Of a stretch of DNA of 8,524 bases, positions 1 through 6,436 are shown piece after piece; position 1 is the first letter of the stretch, and each line of letters opens with the position of its first letter. The DNA is from Actinomycetes bacterium (GTDB lineage: Bacteria > Actinomycetota > Actinomycetes > Mycobacteriales > Mycobacteriaceae): positions 1 through 8,524 of the forward strand of contig JAHZJY010000278.1 in the NCBI GenBank assembly GCA_022600695.1, written 5' to 3'. A model generated the notes under the pieces. That model did not search any database and was not told the origin of the DNA. It was given only the letters and a program-made list of their open reading frames with translations. Position numbers and translations under genes: made by a program.

Positions 1-1206
1 ACGCTGTTCAACCACTTCCCCTGGGGCTGGACCCACGCGGGCAACACCCCGTTCCGGCGCTGGAAGCGGGAAACCTATCGGGGCGGGTCGACCGATCCGT
101 TCATCATCGCCTGGCCGCGCGGCATCGCGGCGCGCGGTGAAATACGCTCGCACTACGCCCATCTCATCGACATGGTTCCCACCGTGCTCGACGTCCTGAA
201 CCTGGAACCGCCGGCGGCGATCGCCGGGGTCACCCAGTCAGCCATCGAGGGAGTCAGCTTCGCCCACACCTTCGACCATGCGGCCGCTCCCACCCGGCAC
301 CTGACGCAGTACTTCGAGATGTTCGGTCACCGCTCCATCTACCACGACGGATGGCGAGCCGTGTGCCCCTGGCCCGGAACATCATTCACTGAATCCGGCC
401 GTAAGTTCGGCGATCTCATCACCGGCGAGATTCTGAGCGCACTCGACTCGACTGGGTGGGAGCTCTACCACGTCGCCGAGGACATCGCCGAGACCACCAA
501 CCTCGCTGAGACCGAGCGCGCACGGCTCACCGAGATGATCACCATGTGGTACCACGAGGCCGGCAAGTACAACGTGCTGCCGCTCGACAGCCGCGGGGTG
601 AGCCGCATCGCTGACGAACGTCCGCAGATCGCGGCCGGCCGCAGCCGCTACGTGCTCTACCCGGGCACCCAGTCGATCCCCGCCGCCTCGGCGCCGAAGA
701 TCCTCAACCGGCCGTATTCGATCACCGCCGACGTCGGCGTGAGCGACGGCTCCGCAGGTGTGCTGCTGTCCATGGGCGGCAACGACGGCGGAATCACCCT
801 CTACGTCAAGGACGGTCTGCTGTGCTACGCCCACAACTACGTCTCCAAGGAGGTTTTCACCGTCCGTTCCCACGACCGGGTCCTGACCGGCCGGCATTTC
901 CTGTCGGTGGAATTCGCCCCCACAGGTAAGCCGGATGTCAAGAACGGCAGGGGAACTCCCGGTACGGTCACCCTTTTCGTCGACGGCACCGAGATCGGTC
1001 GCGGCGAATTCCCCGTCACCACCCCGATCCGGCTGGCCCAGGGCGGTGCGATGCTGGTCGGCGCGGACACCGGCTCCTCGGTGACGCCGGACTACGACCC
1101 GCCGTTCGAGTTCGACGGCCGGATCCACCGGGTGATCGTCGACGTCAGCGGCGAGCACGTCGAGGACTACGAGGCGCAGATGCGGATCGCCATGACCAAG
1201 CAGTAG
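1..1206 (+). CDS. Arylsulfatase (sulfatase family), C-terminal part, 5' end outside window
   Basis: The frame is open from base 1 to TAG at 1204-1206 (401 residues), so the gene starts upstream of the window. The family hydrolyses sulfate esters using a formylglycine made from a Cys/Ser in a CxPxR-type motif; that motif and the first metal ligands would lie in the missing part. Visible signs of the family are RRWKRETYRGG near residues 19-29, where the lysine before the Gly pair matches the conserved active-site lysine region; HLIDMVPTVLDVL (about 54-66), the usual strand-helix after it; QYFEMFGHRSIYHDGW (about 103-118); and WELYHVAEDIAETTNLA (about 153-169). From about residue 215 there is a 185-residue beta-rich domain (GNDGGITLYV, TVTLFVDGTEIG), as in the long mycobacterial and Pseudomonas AtsA-like enzymes. 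No signal peptide can be judged. Family assignment is firm; the substrate is unknown. Confidence 0.9.
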   Translation, partial: TLFNHFPWGWTHAGNTPFRRWKRETYRGGSTDPFIIAWPRGIAARGEIRSHYAHLIDMVPTVLDVLNLEPPAAIAGVTQSAIEGVSFAHTFDHAAAPTRHLTQYFEMFGHRSIYHDGWRAVCPWPGTSFTESGRKFGDLITGEILSALDSTGWELYHVAEDIAETTNLAETERARLTEMITMWYHEAGKYNVLPLDSRGVSRIADERPQIAAGRSRYVLYPGTQSIPAASAPKILNRPYSITADVGVSDGSAGVLLSMGGNDGGITLYVKDGLLCYAHNYVSKEVFTVRSHDRVLTGRHFLSVEFAPTGKPDVKNGRGTPGTVTLFVDGTEIGRGEFPVTTPIRLAQGGAMLVGADTGSSVTPDYDPPFEFDGRIHRVIVDVSGEHVEDYEAQMRIAMTKQ

Positions 1207-1247
1207 CCGATCATGGTGCCCACCGGCATACGTGGCACGCTACAGCG

Positions 1248-1739
1248 ATGCGCTACCGCGATCAGCCGACCACCGAAGTGACCGCACGCGTGCACTGCGA
1301 CGTTGCCACCGCCTGGGGCTACGTCACCGATATCACCGTGCCGGCCCGGTGCTCCGCGGAGTTGCAATCCGTCGAGTGGCTCGACGGTGCCGATGGCGTC
1401 CGGGTCGGTGCCCGGTTCCGGGGCCGTAATGAGAATGCCACCATCGGAAGATGGGAGACCGTGTGCGAGATCGTCGAGGTTGAGCACGAACGCCGCTGGG
1501 TCTGGAACGTGCGTGGGAACGACGGGCCGATCGCCAGCTGGGGATTCGAGGTCGAGCCGGCCAGCGACGGTGTGCTGATCCGGCAGTGGGCGCGGATGGG
1601 GCCGGGGCCGTCGGGACTCACCATCGGCATTGCCGCACAGCCGGAGAAAGAGGCGCGGATCGTGGCGCGACGGCTTGCCGAATGGGAGCGGGGGATGCAG
1701 GCCAATCTGGAATGGATCCGGTCGCAGGCCGAAGCCTGA
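1248..1739 (+). CDS. SRPBCC (START/Bet v1-like) family protein
   Basis: This is a 163-residue protein with the layout of polyketide cyclase/dehydrase-like SRPBCC proteins, which form a hydrophobic ligand cavity. An N-terminal strand and helix (TTEVTARVHCDVATAWGYVT, residues 8-27) precede paired strands (SAELQSVEWL, VRVGARFRGR, TVCEIVEVEHERRWVWNVRG) and a long C-terminal helix (EKEARIVARRLAEWERGMQ, about 132-150). The conserved RRWVWNV stretch is typical of the fold. It has no signal peptide or membrane segment and is probably cytosolic. It begins 41 bp after the arylsulfatase stop on the same strand, so co-transcription is possible. No clear Shine-Dalgarno sequence precedes the ATG at 1248. 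The fold call is good; ligand or reaction cannot be assigned. Confidence 0.82.
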   Translation: MRYRDQPTTEVTARVHCDVATAWGYVTDITVPARCSAELQSVEWLDGADGVRVGARFRGRNENATIGRWETVCEIVEVEHERRWVWNVRGNDGPIASWGFEVEPASDGVLIRQWARMGPGPSGLTIGIAAQPEKEARIVARRLAEWERGMQANLEWIRSQAEA

Positions 1740-1745
1740 CAGGGC

Positions 1746-1757
1746 GGTGGCGCCACC
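1746..1757. terminator. Perfect palindrome between convergent genes, possible bidirectional terminator
   Basis: GGTGGCGCCACC is a perfect 12-bp palindrome in the 38-bp gap between the convergent SRPBCC and VapC genes. As RNA it could form only a short hairpin (GGTG/CACC around GCGC). No T-run follows on either strand. The position suits a terminator, but a chance palindrome in GC-rich DNA is a real alternative. Confidence 0.25.
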
Positions 1758-1777
1758 CACGGTGCCGGCGGCAACTC

Positions 1778-2191
1778 CTATTCGGGCTGCTGCGGCAGCA
1801 ACTCGTAGGTGACACCCAGTGCCCGATAGGTCGATTCGGCACGACGGTCGCAGGTGATGAGCGGCAACTGGTGCTCACGGGCAGCCGCTGCGACCAGCCC
1901 GTCGTACAGCGCCCCGCCGGCCAGTCCGATCGCCGCGAACTCGCGAAGCAGTTCGCCGGTATCGGTGGTCACGAGGAACCGGGACGCCGGGAAATTCGTC
2001 GCTGACAGACGCAACGCCGTGGCCGGCGTGAGCCGTTGCGGTGACGGCAACCGGGTCAGGACCGAGAGGAGTTCCACCGCCGCGTGCCCGGCCATCCCCC
2101 TTCGACATGGCAGGAGTCGCGCCGTGGCTGCCCGGTGGAACGGGCTCTCCCGCTGCACGAGTGCCAGTGCTGCGCTGGTGTCGAGCAGCAC
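1778..2191 (-). CDS. vapC: VapC-family PIN-domain ribonuclease toxin
   Basis: This is the toxin of a type II toxin-antitoxin pair: a Mg-dependent RNase of the PIN fold that is held inactive by VapB. Counting from the GTG at 2191 (137 aa), the four acidic positions of the fold are present: Asp4 in VLLDTSAALALV, Glu40 in HAAVELLSVL, Asp97 in LYDGLVAAAA and Asp115 in LITCDRRA. The GTG lies 4 bp after the vapB stop and puts LLD right at the N terminus, as is usual in VapC. An in-frame ATG at 2236 would give 152 aa, overlap vapB by 41 bp and add residues encoded by the vapB tail; I think it less likely, and neither start has a good Shine-Dalgarno. Translation is probably coupled to vapB. RNA target not predictable from sequence. 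Confidence 0.9.
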   Translation of the reverse strand: MLLDTSAALALVQRESPFHRAATARLLPCRRGMAGHAAVELLSVLTRLPSPQRLTPATALRLSATNFPASRFLVTTDTGELLREFAAIGLAGGALYDGLVAAAAREHQLPLITCDRRAESTYRALGVTYELLPQQPE

Positions 2192-2195
2192 ATGG

Positions 2196-2429
2196 TCAGC
2201 GCTGGTCGGCAAGTCGTAACTCCCGAACCGTGTCATCGTCCAGTGGCGGACCATCGCCCGGGAGTAGGAGAAGTCCATCGGCCTCGACGAGGACGTCGGC
2301 GGCGAGGCTTTCGATCCGGATGGCCGCCCCGTCAACGAAAATTTCCACTTCGCCTGCGGTGATACCCGCCTGCTCCCGCATCGCTTTCGGGACTACCACG
2401 CGCCCGGCCTTGTCGATGGTAGTGCGCAT
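2196..2429 (-). CDS. vapB: VapB-family antitoxin, AbrB/SpoVT-type DNA-binding
   Basis: This 77-residue antitoxin would neutralise the adjacent VapC and autoregulate the operon. Residues 1-45 are a swapped-hairpin AbrB domain: MRTTIDKAGRVVVPKAMREQ, then the second strand pair GEVEIFVDGAAIRIE. The acidic, Leu-rich tail (about 46-77) is where VapC binding is expected. I chose the ATG at 2429 because MRTTIDKAGR is the canonical start of the family; an in-frame ATG further upstream at 2498 would add 23 residues unlike the family. A -10-like hexamer lies exactly where transcription would begin at this ATG, so the mRNA may be leaderless. It is divergent from the two-component operon. Confidence 0.92.
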   Translation of the reverse strand: MRTTIDKAGRVVVPKAMREQAGITAGEVEIFVDGAAIRIESLAADVLVEADGLLLLPGDGPPLDDDTVRELRLADQR

Positions 2430-2436
2430 ACCACTT

Positions 2437-2442
2437 ACAGTA
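2437..2442 (-). promoter_or_regulatory. Candidate -10 element of vapBC (leaderless)
   Basis: On the minus strand TACTGT fits the actinobacterial TANNNT -10 consensus. Seven bases separate it from the A of the vapB ATG, so the predicted start of transcription coincides with the start codon and the mRNA would lack a 5' leader. Leaderless mRNAs are common in mycobacteria. No strong -35 is seen; the palindrome at 2455-2468 occupies that area. Confidence 0.4.
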
Positions 2443-2454
2443 CCAATGTTGCGG

Positions 2455-2468
2455 TGGTCTATGGACCA
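2455..2468. promoter_or_regulatory. Palindrome TGGTCTATGGACCA, candidate VapBC operator
   Basis: Five-base arms TGGTC and GACCA flank TATG; 12 of the 14 positions are self-complementary. It lies 26-39 bp upstream of the vapB start, over the expected -35 region of the vapBC promoter. VapBC complexes normally repress their own promoter by binding palindromes in this position. It is also 110 bp upstream of the divergent response regulator gene. The role is inferred from position and symmetry. Confidence 0.4.
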
Positions 2469-2522
2469 TGATGCGGCTGTGTGCAGCGTGCTCCGCACCG
2501 GCCGCGAGTTCGGTGTTGGTTG

Positions 2523-2540
2523 TGTGAGGATTCGCTCGAG
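2523..2540 (+). promoter_or_regulatory. Motif shared with the DUF305 gene upstream region, candidate response-regulator site
   Basis: TGTGAGGATTCGCTCGAG ends 37 bp before the response regulator ATG. It matches 14 of 18 positions of TGTGAAGATTCGATGAAG at 5145-5162 upstream of the DUF305 gene, and 11 of the first 12. The second half-site here is degenerate. OmpR-family regulators often bind their own promoter, which would explain a shared motif; chance similarity is not excluded. Confidence 0.3.
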
Positions 2541-2577
2541 GCGGCAGCCGCGTGTGCGGGCACGGCACCATGAAGGG

Positions 2578-3315
2578 ATGGATCTGCGTACCCGGACCCC
2601 ACCTGGCGGCTCCGACCGCGGCTATCGCGCCCTAGTGGTCGATGACGAGGCGGCACTGGCCGACGTGATCGCCAGTTACCTGGAGCGCGAGTCTTTCGAG
2701 GTGACGGTGTGCCACACCGGGGCCGAGGCCCTGACCGTGGTGCGGGAGGTCGACCCCGATGTGGTGGTGCTCGATCTGGGGTTGCCCGGTATCGACGGGG
2801 TGGAGGTGTGCCGGAAGCTGCGGACCTTCTCCGACGCCTACGTGGTGATGCTGACCGCCCGCGACACCGAGCTGGACACCATCGTCGGGCTGTCGGTGGG
2901 CGCGGATGACTATGTGACCAAGCCGTTCAGCCCCCGGGAGTTGGTCGCACGGATCCGGGCGATGCTGCGCCGGCCCCGGACCGTCGGTACCCCCACCGAA
3001 GTGGAGGTGCCCGCCCGGCTGTTCGGCCCGCTGTCGATCGACGTGGCCAGCCGCCAGACCATACTCGGCAGTGAGCCGATTCCGTTGACGCGCACCGAGT
3101 TCGACATCCTCGCCGCTCTGTCGTCCCGGCCGGGGGTGGTGTGGAGCCGACGCCAGCTCATCGACGAGGTCTGGGGCGAACCGTGGGTGGGAAACGATCA
3201 CCTGGTCGACGTCCACGTCGGCCATCTGCGCCGCAAACTCGGCGACGACCCGGCCGAGCCGAGGTTCATCTTCACCGTCCGCGGCGTCGGCTACCGGATG
3301 GGGACCGGGCGGTGA
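2578..3315 (+). CDS. OmpR/PhoB-family response regulator
   Basis: A 245-residue transcription factor, phosphorylated by the kinase encoded next to it. The receiver domain spans about residues 17-130: acidic pair Asp22-Asp23 in VVDDEAA, phosphoacceptor Asp66 in VVVLDLGLPGIDG, Thr93 in MLTARD and Lys115 in DDYVTKPFSP. After a short linker the winged-helix DNA-binding domain (about 146-241) has the usual LTRTEFDILAAL, RRQLIDEVWG, VDVHVGHLRRKLG and FTVRGVGYRM. The ATG at 2578 gives normal family length; longer in-frame extensions run over the vapBC region and look non-coding. GAAGGG directly abuts the ATG, too close for a normal Shine-Dalgarno, so a leaderless mRNA or a slightly different start is possible. 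The stop overlaps the kinase start. Probable targets are its own operon and the DUF305 gene (inference). It may be an orthologue of TcrA, which I recall beside vapBC27 in M. tuberculosis. Confidence 0.95.
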   Translation: MDLRTRTPPGGSDRGYRALVVDDEAALADVIASYLERESFEVTVCHTGAEALTVVREVDPDVVVLDLGLPGIDGVEVCRKLRTFSDAYVVMLTARDTELDTIVGLSVGADDYVTKPFSPRELVARIRAMLRRPRTVGTPTEVEVPARLFGPLSIDVASRQTILGSEPIPLTRTEFDILAALSSRPGVVWSRRQLIDEVWGEPWVGNDHLVDVHVGHLRRKLGDDPAEPRFIFTVRGVGYRMGTGR

Positions 3316-4445
3316 GCAGCAGACGGGGCTGGGCGATCAGCCGCCGACTGCTGCTCGCCCAGACCCTGGTGCTCCTGGCCAGCGGGGTCACCACCTGGGT
3401 GGTGGCGTTGGTGGTCGGGCCGCCGCTGTTCCGGGAACATCTGCACCGGGCCGGGGTCGCTGACAACTCCAACGAGCAGTTCCATGCCGAGCAGGCTTAC
3501 CGCGACGCAACCGCGCTGTCGATTGCTGTTGCGATCACCATCGCCGTTGTCGCCGCGTTCATGGTGACCGCCTACCTGGGCAGGCGTCTGCAACGCCCGC
3601 TCGCCGAAGTTTCCGCCGCGGCGACCGCGGTGGCCGACGGCCGCTACGACATTCGGGTGTCCCCACCGCACCTGGGCGATGAGTTCGACGAACTCGCTGT
3701 GGCGTTCAACCGGATGGCCGAGCGTCTACAGGCGGTGGATTCGACCCGACGCCAGCTGTTCGGTGACCTCGCTCACGAGATCCGCACCCCGGTGGCAGTG
3801 CTTGAGGCCTACCTGGAAGCCGTCGAGGACGGGGTGAAAACCCTGGACCCGCAGACCATCGCGATGCTGCGCGAGCAGACCGGCCGACTGGTTCGGTTCG
3901 CCGCCGACACCGCGGCGCTCGCGCAGGCCGAGGACGCCCACGCGGGGATCACACCGGACTGGGTGGACGCCGGCGAACTCGCGGGCGCCGTCAGCGCGGC
4001 GGTCGCCGATCCCTACGCCACCAAAGGGGTCTCACTCGCCACGGACGTCGCGGAGGCGGGTCCGCTGTGGGCGGACCGGCAACGACTGGGCCAGGTACTG
4101 GGTAACCTGCTCGACAATGCGCTACGCCACACCCCCGTCGGCGGGCACGTCTGCCTCAGCGTCGGCGCGGCCGGCACCCGGGTGATCTTCACCGTCACCG
4201 ACGACGGCGACGGGATCGCCCCTGAACACCTGCCGCATGTCTTCGAACGCTTCTACCGCGCCGAGTCGGCGCGGGACCGCACCAGTGGCGGCTCCGGAAT
4301 CGGGCTGGCGATCGCCAAGGCGCTGACCGAGGCCCACGGCGGCCAGATCAGCGTGGCCAGCCGCGGACCCGGTCAGGGCTGCGCATTCACCGTCGAGGTT
4401 CCGGCGAGTGCGGCCGCGATGACGCCCCACGCTACAGCGAACTGA
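3312..4445 (+). CDS. Two-component sensor histidine kinase, HAMP-containing
   Basis: Membrane kinase, 377 residues, partner of the preceding response regulator. The GTG at 3312 overlaps the regulator's TGA (GTGA), the usual coupled arrangement. TM1 is about residues 13-36, the extracytoplasmic loop only about 37-68, and TM2 about 69-89. A HAMP domain follows (about 90-142, LGDEFDELAVAFNRMAERL). The dimerisation/phosphotransfer helix carries His155 in GDLAHEIRTPVAVLEAYLEA. The ATPase domain has an N box (GNLLDNALRHT, 264-274), G1 (DDGDGI, 297-302), an F box (FERFYR, 311-316) and G2 (GGSGIGLAIAK, 326-336), all intact. The short sensor loop has His43, His45 and His58 plus acidic residues, compatible with ion or pH sensing but not proof. 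The 3' end overlaps the convergent DUF305 gene by 14 bp. In M. tuberculosis the kinase beside tcrA is, as I recall, split in two genes; here it is one intact gene. Confidence 0.95.
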   Translation: MSSRRGWAISRRLLLAQTLVLLASGVTTWVVALVVGPPLFREHLHRAGVADNSNEQFHAEQAYRDATALSIAVAITIAVVAAFMVTAYLGRRLQRPLAEVSAAATAVADGRYDIRVSPPHLGDEFDELAVAFNRMAERLQAVDSTRRQLFGDLAHEIRTPVAVLEAYLEAVEDGVKTLDPQTIAMLREQTGRLVRFAADTAALAQAEDAHAGITPDWVDAGELAGAVSAAVADPYATKGVSLATDVAEAGPLWADRQRLGQVLGNLLDNALRHTPVGGHVCLSVGAAGTRVIFTVTDDGDGIAPEHLPHVFERFYRAESARDRTSGGSGIGLAIAKALTEAHGGQISVASRGPGQGCAFTVEVPASAAAMTPHATAN

Positions 4446-5067
4446 GAATCTCGTTCATCGTGTCGATCTCCTGCTGCTGGCTGTCCACGATCGACGTAGC
4501 GAGCGCAATGGCCTCGGGGGACTCGCCCTTCTCGATCTCCCTCTGCGACATCGTGATAGCGCCCTGATGGTGTGCGATCATCTGGGTCAGGAACAGCCGG
4601 CTGGCCTGCACCCCCTGAGCATTCTCCAAGGCATCCATATCGGCCGGTGACATCATCCCGTCCATACCGGCCATATCTCCCATTTTCATGTCCCCGTGAT
4701 CCATGCCACCCATACCCGGCATGCCCCAGTCGGTCAGCCAGCCTTGAAGCTGCTCGATCTCGGGGCCCTGGGCGGCCTTGATCTGCGTGGCCAGTTCGCT
4801 GACCCGCGGTTCGATATCCGGCTTGGCCAGGATGATGTCGCTCATCTCGATCGCCTGCTGATGATGCGGGATCATCATCCGGGCAAAACTCATATCGGCC
4901 CTGTTGTGGGCAGCCGACTGGGCCGCCGCCGACGTCTTCGCCGCCGTCGATGCGGGCGGCCCCGCCTCCGTGGTCGCCGAATCACCGCAGGCCCCCAGGG
5001 CGAACGCCGCGGCCAGCGCGGCCACTCCCGTCGCCACGGCCCTGGTCTTGTTGACGGTCTTGCTCAC
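4432..5067 (-). CDS. DUF305 lipoprotein, Met/His-rich, probable metal-binding
   Basis: A 211-residue exported lipoprotein. The signal peptide has a Lys/Arg-rich start, a hydrophobic stretch VATGVAALAAAFALGAC and a lipobox LGAC with Cys27 as the lipidated residue. The DUF305 domain (about 58-211) has two copies of a His-His helix motif, MMIPHHQQAIEM (64-75) and MIAHHQGAITM (163-173), typical of the ferritin-like DUF305 fold. Between them residues 116-144 hold ten methionines with His124, a composition suited to soft metals such as Cu(I) or Ag(I). DUF305 genes often sit in copper-resistance loci, but a biochemical role is not established. The GTG at 5067 is chosen because GAAAGG ends 8 bases before it; an ATG at 5074 is out of frame. 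The gene follows the MFS gene by 109 bp and ends inside the 3' end of the kinase gene on the other strand. Confidence 0.92.
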   Translation of the reverse strand: MSKTVNKTRAVATGVAALAAAFALGACGDSATTEAGPPASTAAKTSAAAQSAAHNRADMSFARMMIPHHQQAIEMSDIILAKPDIEPRVSELATQIKAAQGPEIEQLQGWLTDWGMPGMGGMDHGDMKMGDMAGMDGMMSPADMDALENAQGVQASRLFLTQMIAHHQGAITMSQREIEKGESPEAIALATSIVDSQQQEIDTMNEILSSL

Positions 5068-5075
5068 AACGCATA

Positions 5076-5081
5076 CCTTTC
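5076..5081 (-). promoter_or_regulatory. Ribosome binding site of the DUF305 gene
   Basis: GAAAGG on the minus strand ends 8 bases before the GTG at 5067 and decides that start. Confidence 0.6.
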
Positions 5082-5087
5082 GTCGCT

Positions 5088-5116
5088 ATCACGTCTGTTC
5101 GCTTCCCAGCGTTCCC
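5088..5116 (-). promoter_or_regulatory. Candidate ECF-sigma-like promoter of the DUF305 gene
   Basis: On the minus strand GGGAACG (5116-5110) is followed, with 17 bases between GGGAAC and CGT, by CGTGAT (5093-5088). This resembles the GGAAC-N16/17-CGT layout of ECF sigma promoters (SigE/SigH type). Transcription would start near 5081, leaving a leader of about 15 bases that just contains the ribosome binding site. The -10 is imperfect (CGTG rather than CGTT), so this is tentative. Confidence 0.3.
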
Positions 5117-5144
5117 GGATTCGGTAGGCGTGCCCCAGTCGTTC

Positions 5145-5163
5145 TGTGAAGATTCGATGAAGA
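5145..5163 (+). promoter_or_regulatory. Direct repeat TGAAGA at 11-bp spacing, candidate response-regulator binding site
   Basis: TGAAGA occurs at 5147-5152 and again at 5158-5163, exactly 11 bp apart, about one helical turn. Tandem half-sites with this spacing are the hallmark of OmpR/PhoB-family binding. The site lies about 80 bp upstream of the DUF305 start and about 30 bp upstream of the candidate -35. A related sequence lies before the response regulator gene at 2523-2540. Confidence 0.4.
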
Positions 5164-5176
5164 ACCACACAATCGG

Positions 5177-6436
5177 TCAGCGGCCCGCCGAGACCCCGGT
5201 GTCACCGGTCGGCTGGGCTAACCGGTTGTTTCGGTCGAGCGTGTGCAGAGCCGCGGCCGAAAGCAATCCCGCGGCGCACAGTCCGATCCACAGCAGCGCG
5301 CCGCCACCCCACCCCGGTGCGGCCTGTACCAGCGCACCGATGCCGACATTGCCCGCCAGGATGCCGACGCCGATGATGGTGCTGTAGAAGCCGTAGTAGG
5401 TGCCGACCAGTCGCCCGCCGGACAGCGCCACCACCGTGTCCATCTCGAAGGGGAACACCGCCGCTGATCCGATCGCCAGAACCGCGGTGCAGGACAACAG
5501 CGCGCCGATTCCCATGACGTCACCGAAACGGTTGTCCGGCAGCAGGATCAGCGGGACAAAAGAGAAAGCGACCACCGTCATCCCGATGACCAGGGACCGC
5601 CCGCTGCCCCACCGCCTGGAGAACCAGTGGGTGATCCGCAATTGCGCCGTCATCGCCACCACGCCGGAGATGGCGAACAGGGCGGCGATCAGAACCGGTG
5701 CGTGCTCGGGCGCCAGCTCGGCCGCGTGCAGAGGCAACGCCAGGTACACCTGGAAGGACAGCACATAGGAACCGATCATCGCGGCGGCGAACAGCAGGAA
5801 CGAGCGGTTGGACAGCACAGTGCGCCAGTCCTGCAGCACCGAGGTCCCTGCCTCGGTGGGATGGTCCTCGCGGCGCGGCAGGGCGAATATCTGGGCGATC
5901 GTCAGCAGCGCGAACACCGTCGCAGCCCCCGCCGCGGTGAGCCGGAAGTCGACCGCCATGAACACCAGACCGATCAGCGGCCCGGCCAGAATGCCGGCCT
6001 GGTAAAACACGTTGAACAGCGCGAACGCTTCCACCCGCCGCTTCCCGGCATCGACGGCCAGATAGGCCCGCACCGCCGGGTTGAACAGCGCACCGGCGAA
6101 ACCCGTTGCGGCCGAGGCGATCAGGACCGCCGGCAAAGACTGGGCGAACACCAGAAGCCCGAACCCCGCGGTGCGCAGCAGACAGCCCGCCACGATCAGC
6201 GGCTTGCAGCCGAGCCGGTCGGCCAGCGTGCCGCCGACGATGAACATCCCCTGCTGGGAGAAGTTACGAACCCCGAGTACCAAACCGACCGCCCAGGCCG
6301 CCAGCCCCAGCGGGCCGGCGAGATAACCCGCCAGATACGGCATCAGCATGTAGAAGCCGACGTTGATACCGAACTGATTGACCATCAACAGCCGGCTCGG
6401 CCAGCCGAAGCTGCGGAACTCCCGCACCACGCCCAC
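5177..6436 (-). CDS. MFS transporter (12-TM, MdtH-like drug/metabolite exporter)
   Basis: An inner-membrane major facilitator of 419 residues with about 12 hydrophobic segments. The family signature loop between TM2 and TM3, GGTLADRLGCKP (about 68-79), is present, and the beginning (LLMVNQFGINVGFYMLMPYL) resembles MdtH-type proton-driven exporters. The start is placed at the GTG at 6436: its first base is the last base of the upstream gene's TAG (TAGTG), and GGAAAGG ends 10 bases before it. An ATG at 6475 would overlap that gene by 40 bp and add a polar, non-conserved leader. Tight coupling to the Cds1-like enzyme suggests export of cysteine or a related sulfur compound, or of a toxic product, but sequence does not show the substrate. 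The DUF305 gene follows 109 bp downstream. Confidence 0.9.
   Translation of the reverse strand: MGVVREFRSFGWPSRLLMVNQFGINVGFYMLMPYLAGYLAGPLGLAAWAVGLVLGVRNFSQQGMFIVGGTLADRLGCKPLIVAGCLLRTAGFGLLVFAQSLPAVLIASAATGFAGALFNPAVRAYLAVDAGKRRVEAFALFNVFYQAGILAGPLIGLVFMAVDFRLTAAGAATVFALLTIAQIFALPRREDHPTEAGTSVLQDWRTVLSNRSFLLFAAAMIGSYVLSFQVYLALPLHAAELAPEHAPVLIAALFAISGVVAMTAQLRITHWFSRRWGSGRSLVIGMTVVAFSFVPLILLPDNRFGDVMGIGALLSCTAVLAIGSAAVFPFEMDTVVALSGGRLVGTYYGFYSTIIGVGILAGNVGIGALVQAAPGWGGGALLWIGLCAAGLLSAAALHTLDRNNRLAQPTGDTGVSAGR

Noticed and set aside
382..1158. 258-codon minus-strand open frame opposite the arylsulfatase
   Set aside because: Composition typical of an antisense shadow; the plus-strand sulfatase motifs are unambiguous.
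2541..2551. Short inverted repeat GCGGC-A-GCCGC before the response regulator
   Set aside because: Five-base GC arms are expected by chance at this base composition.
2041..2577. Long in-frame N-terminal extension of the response regulator
   Set aside because: It runs over vapC and vapB in antisense, is Ser/Arg/Pro-rich and unlike any receiver N terminus; the ATG at 2578 gives normal family length.
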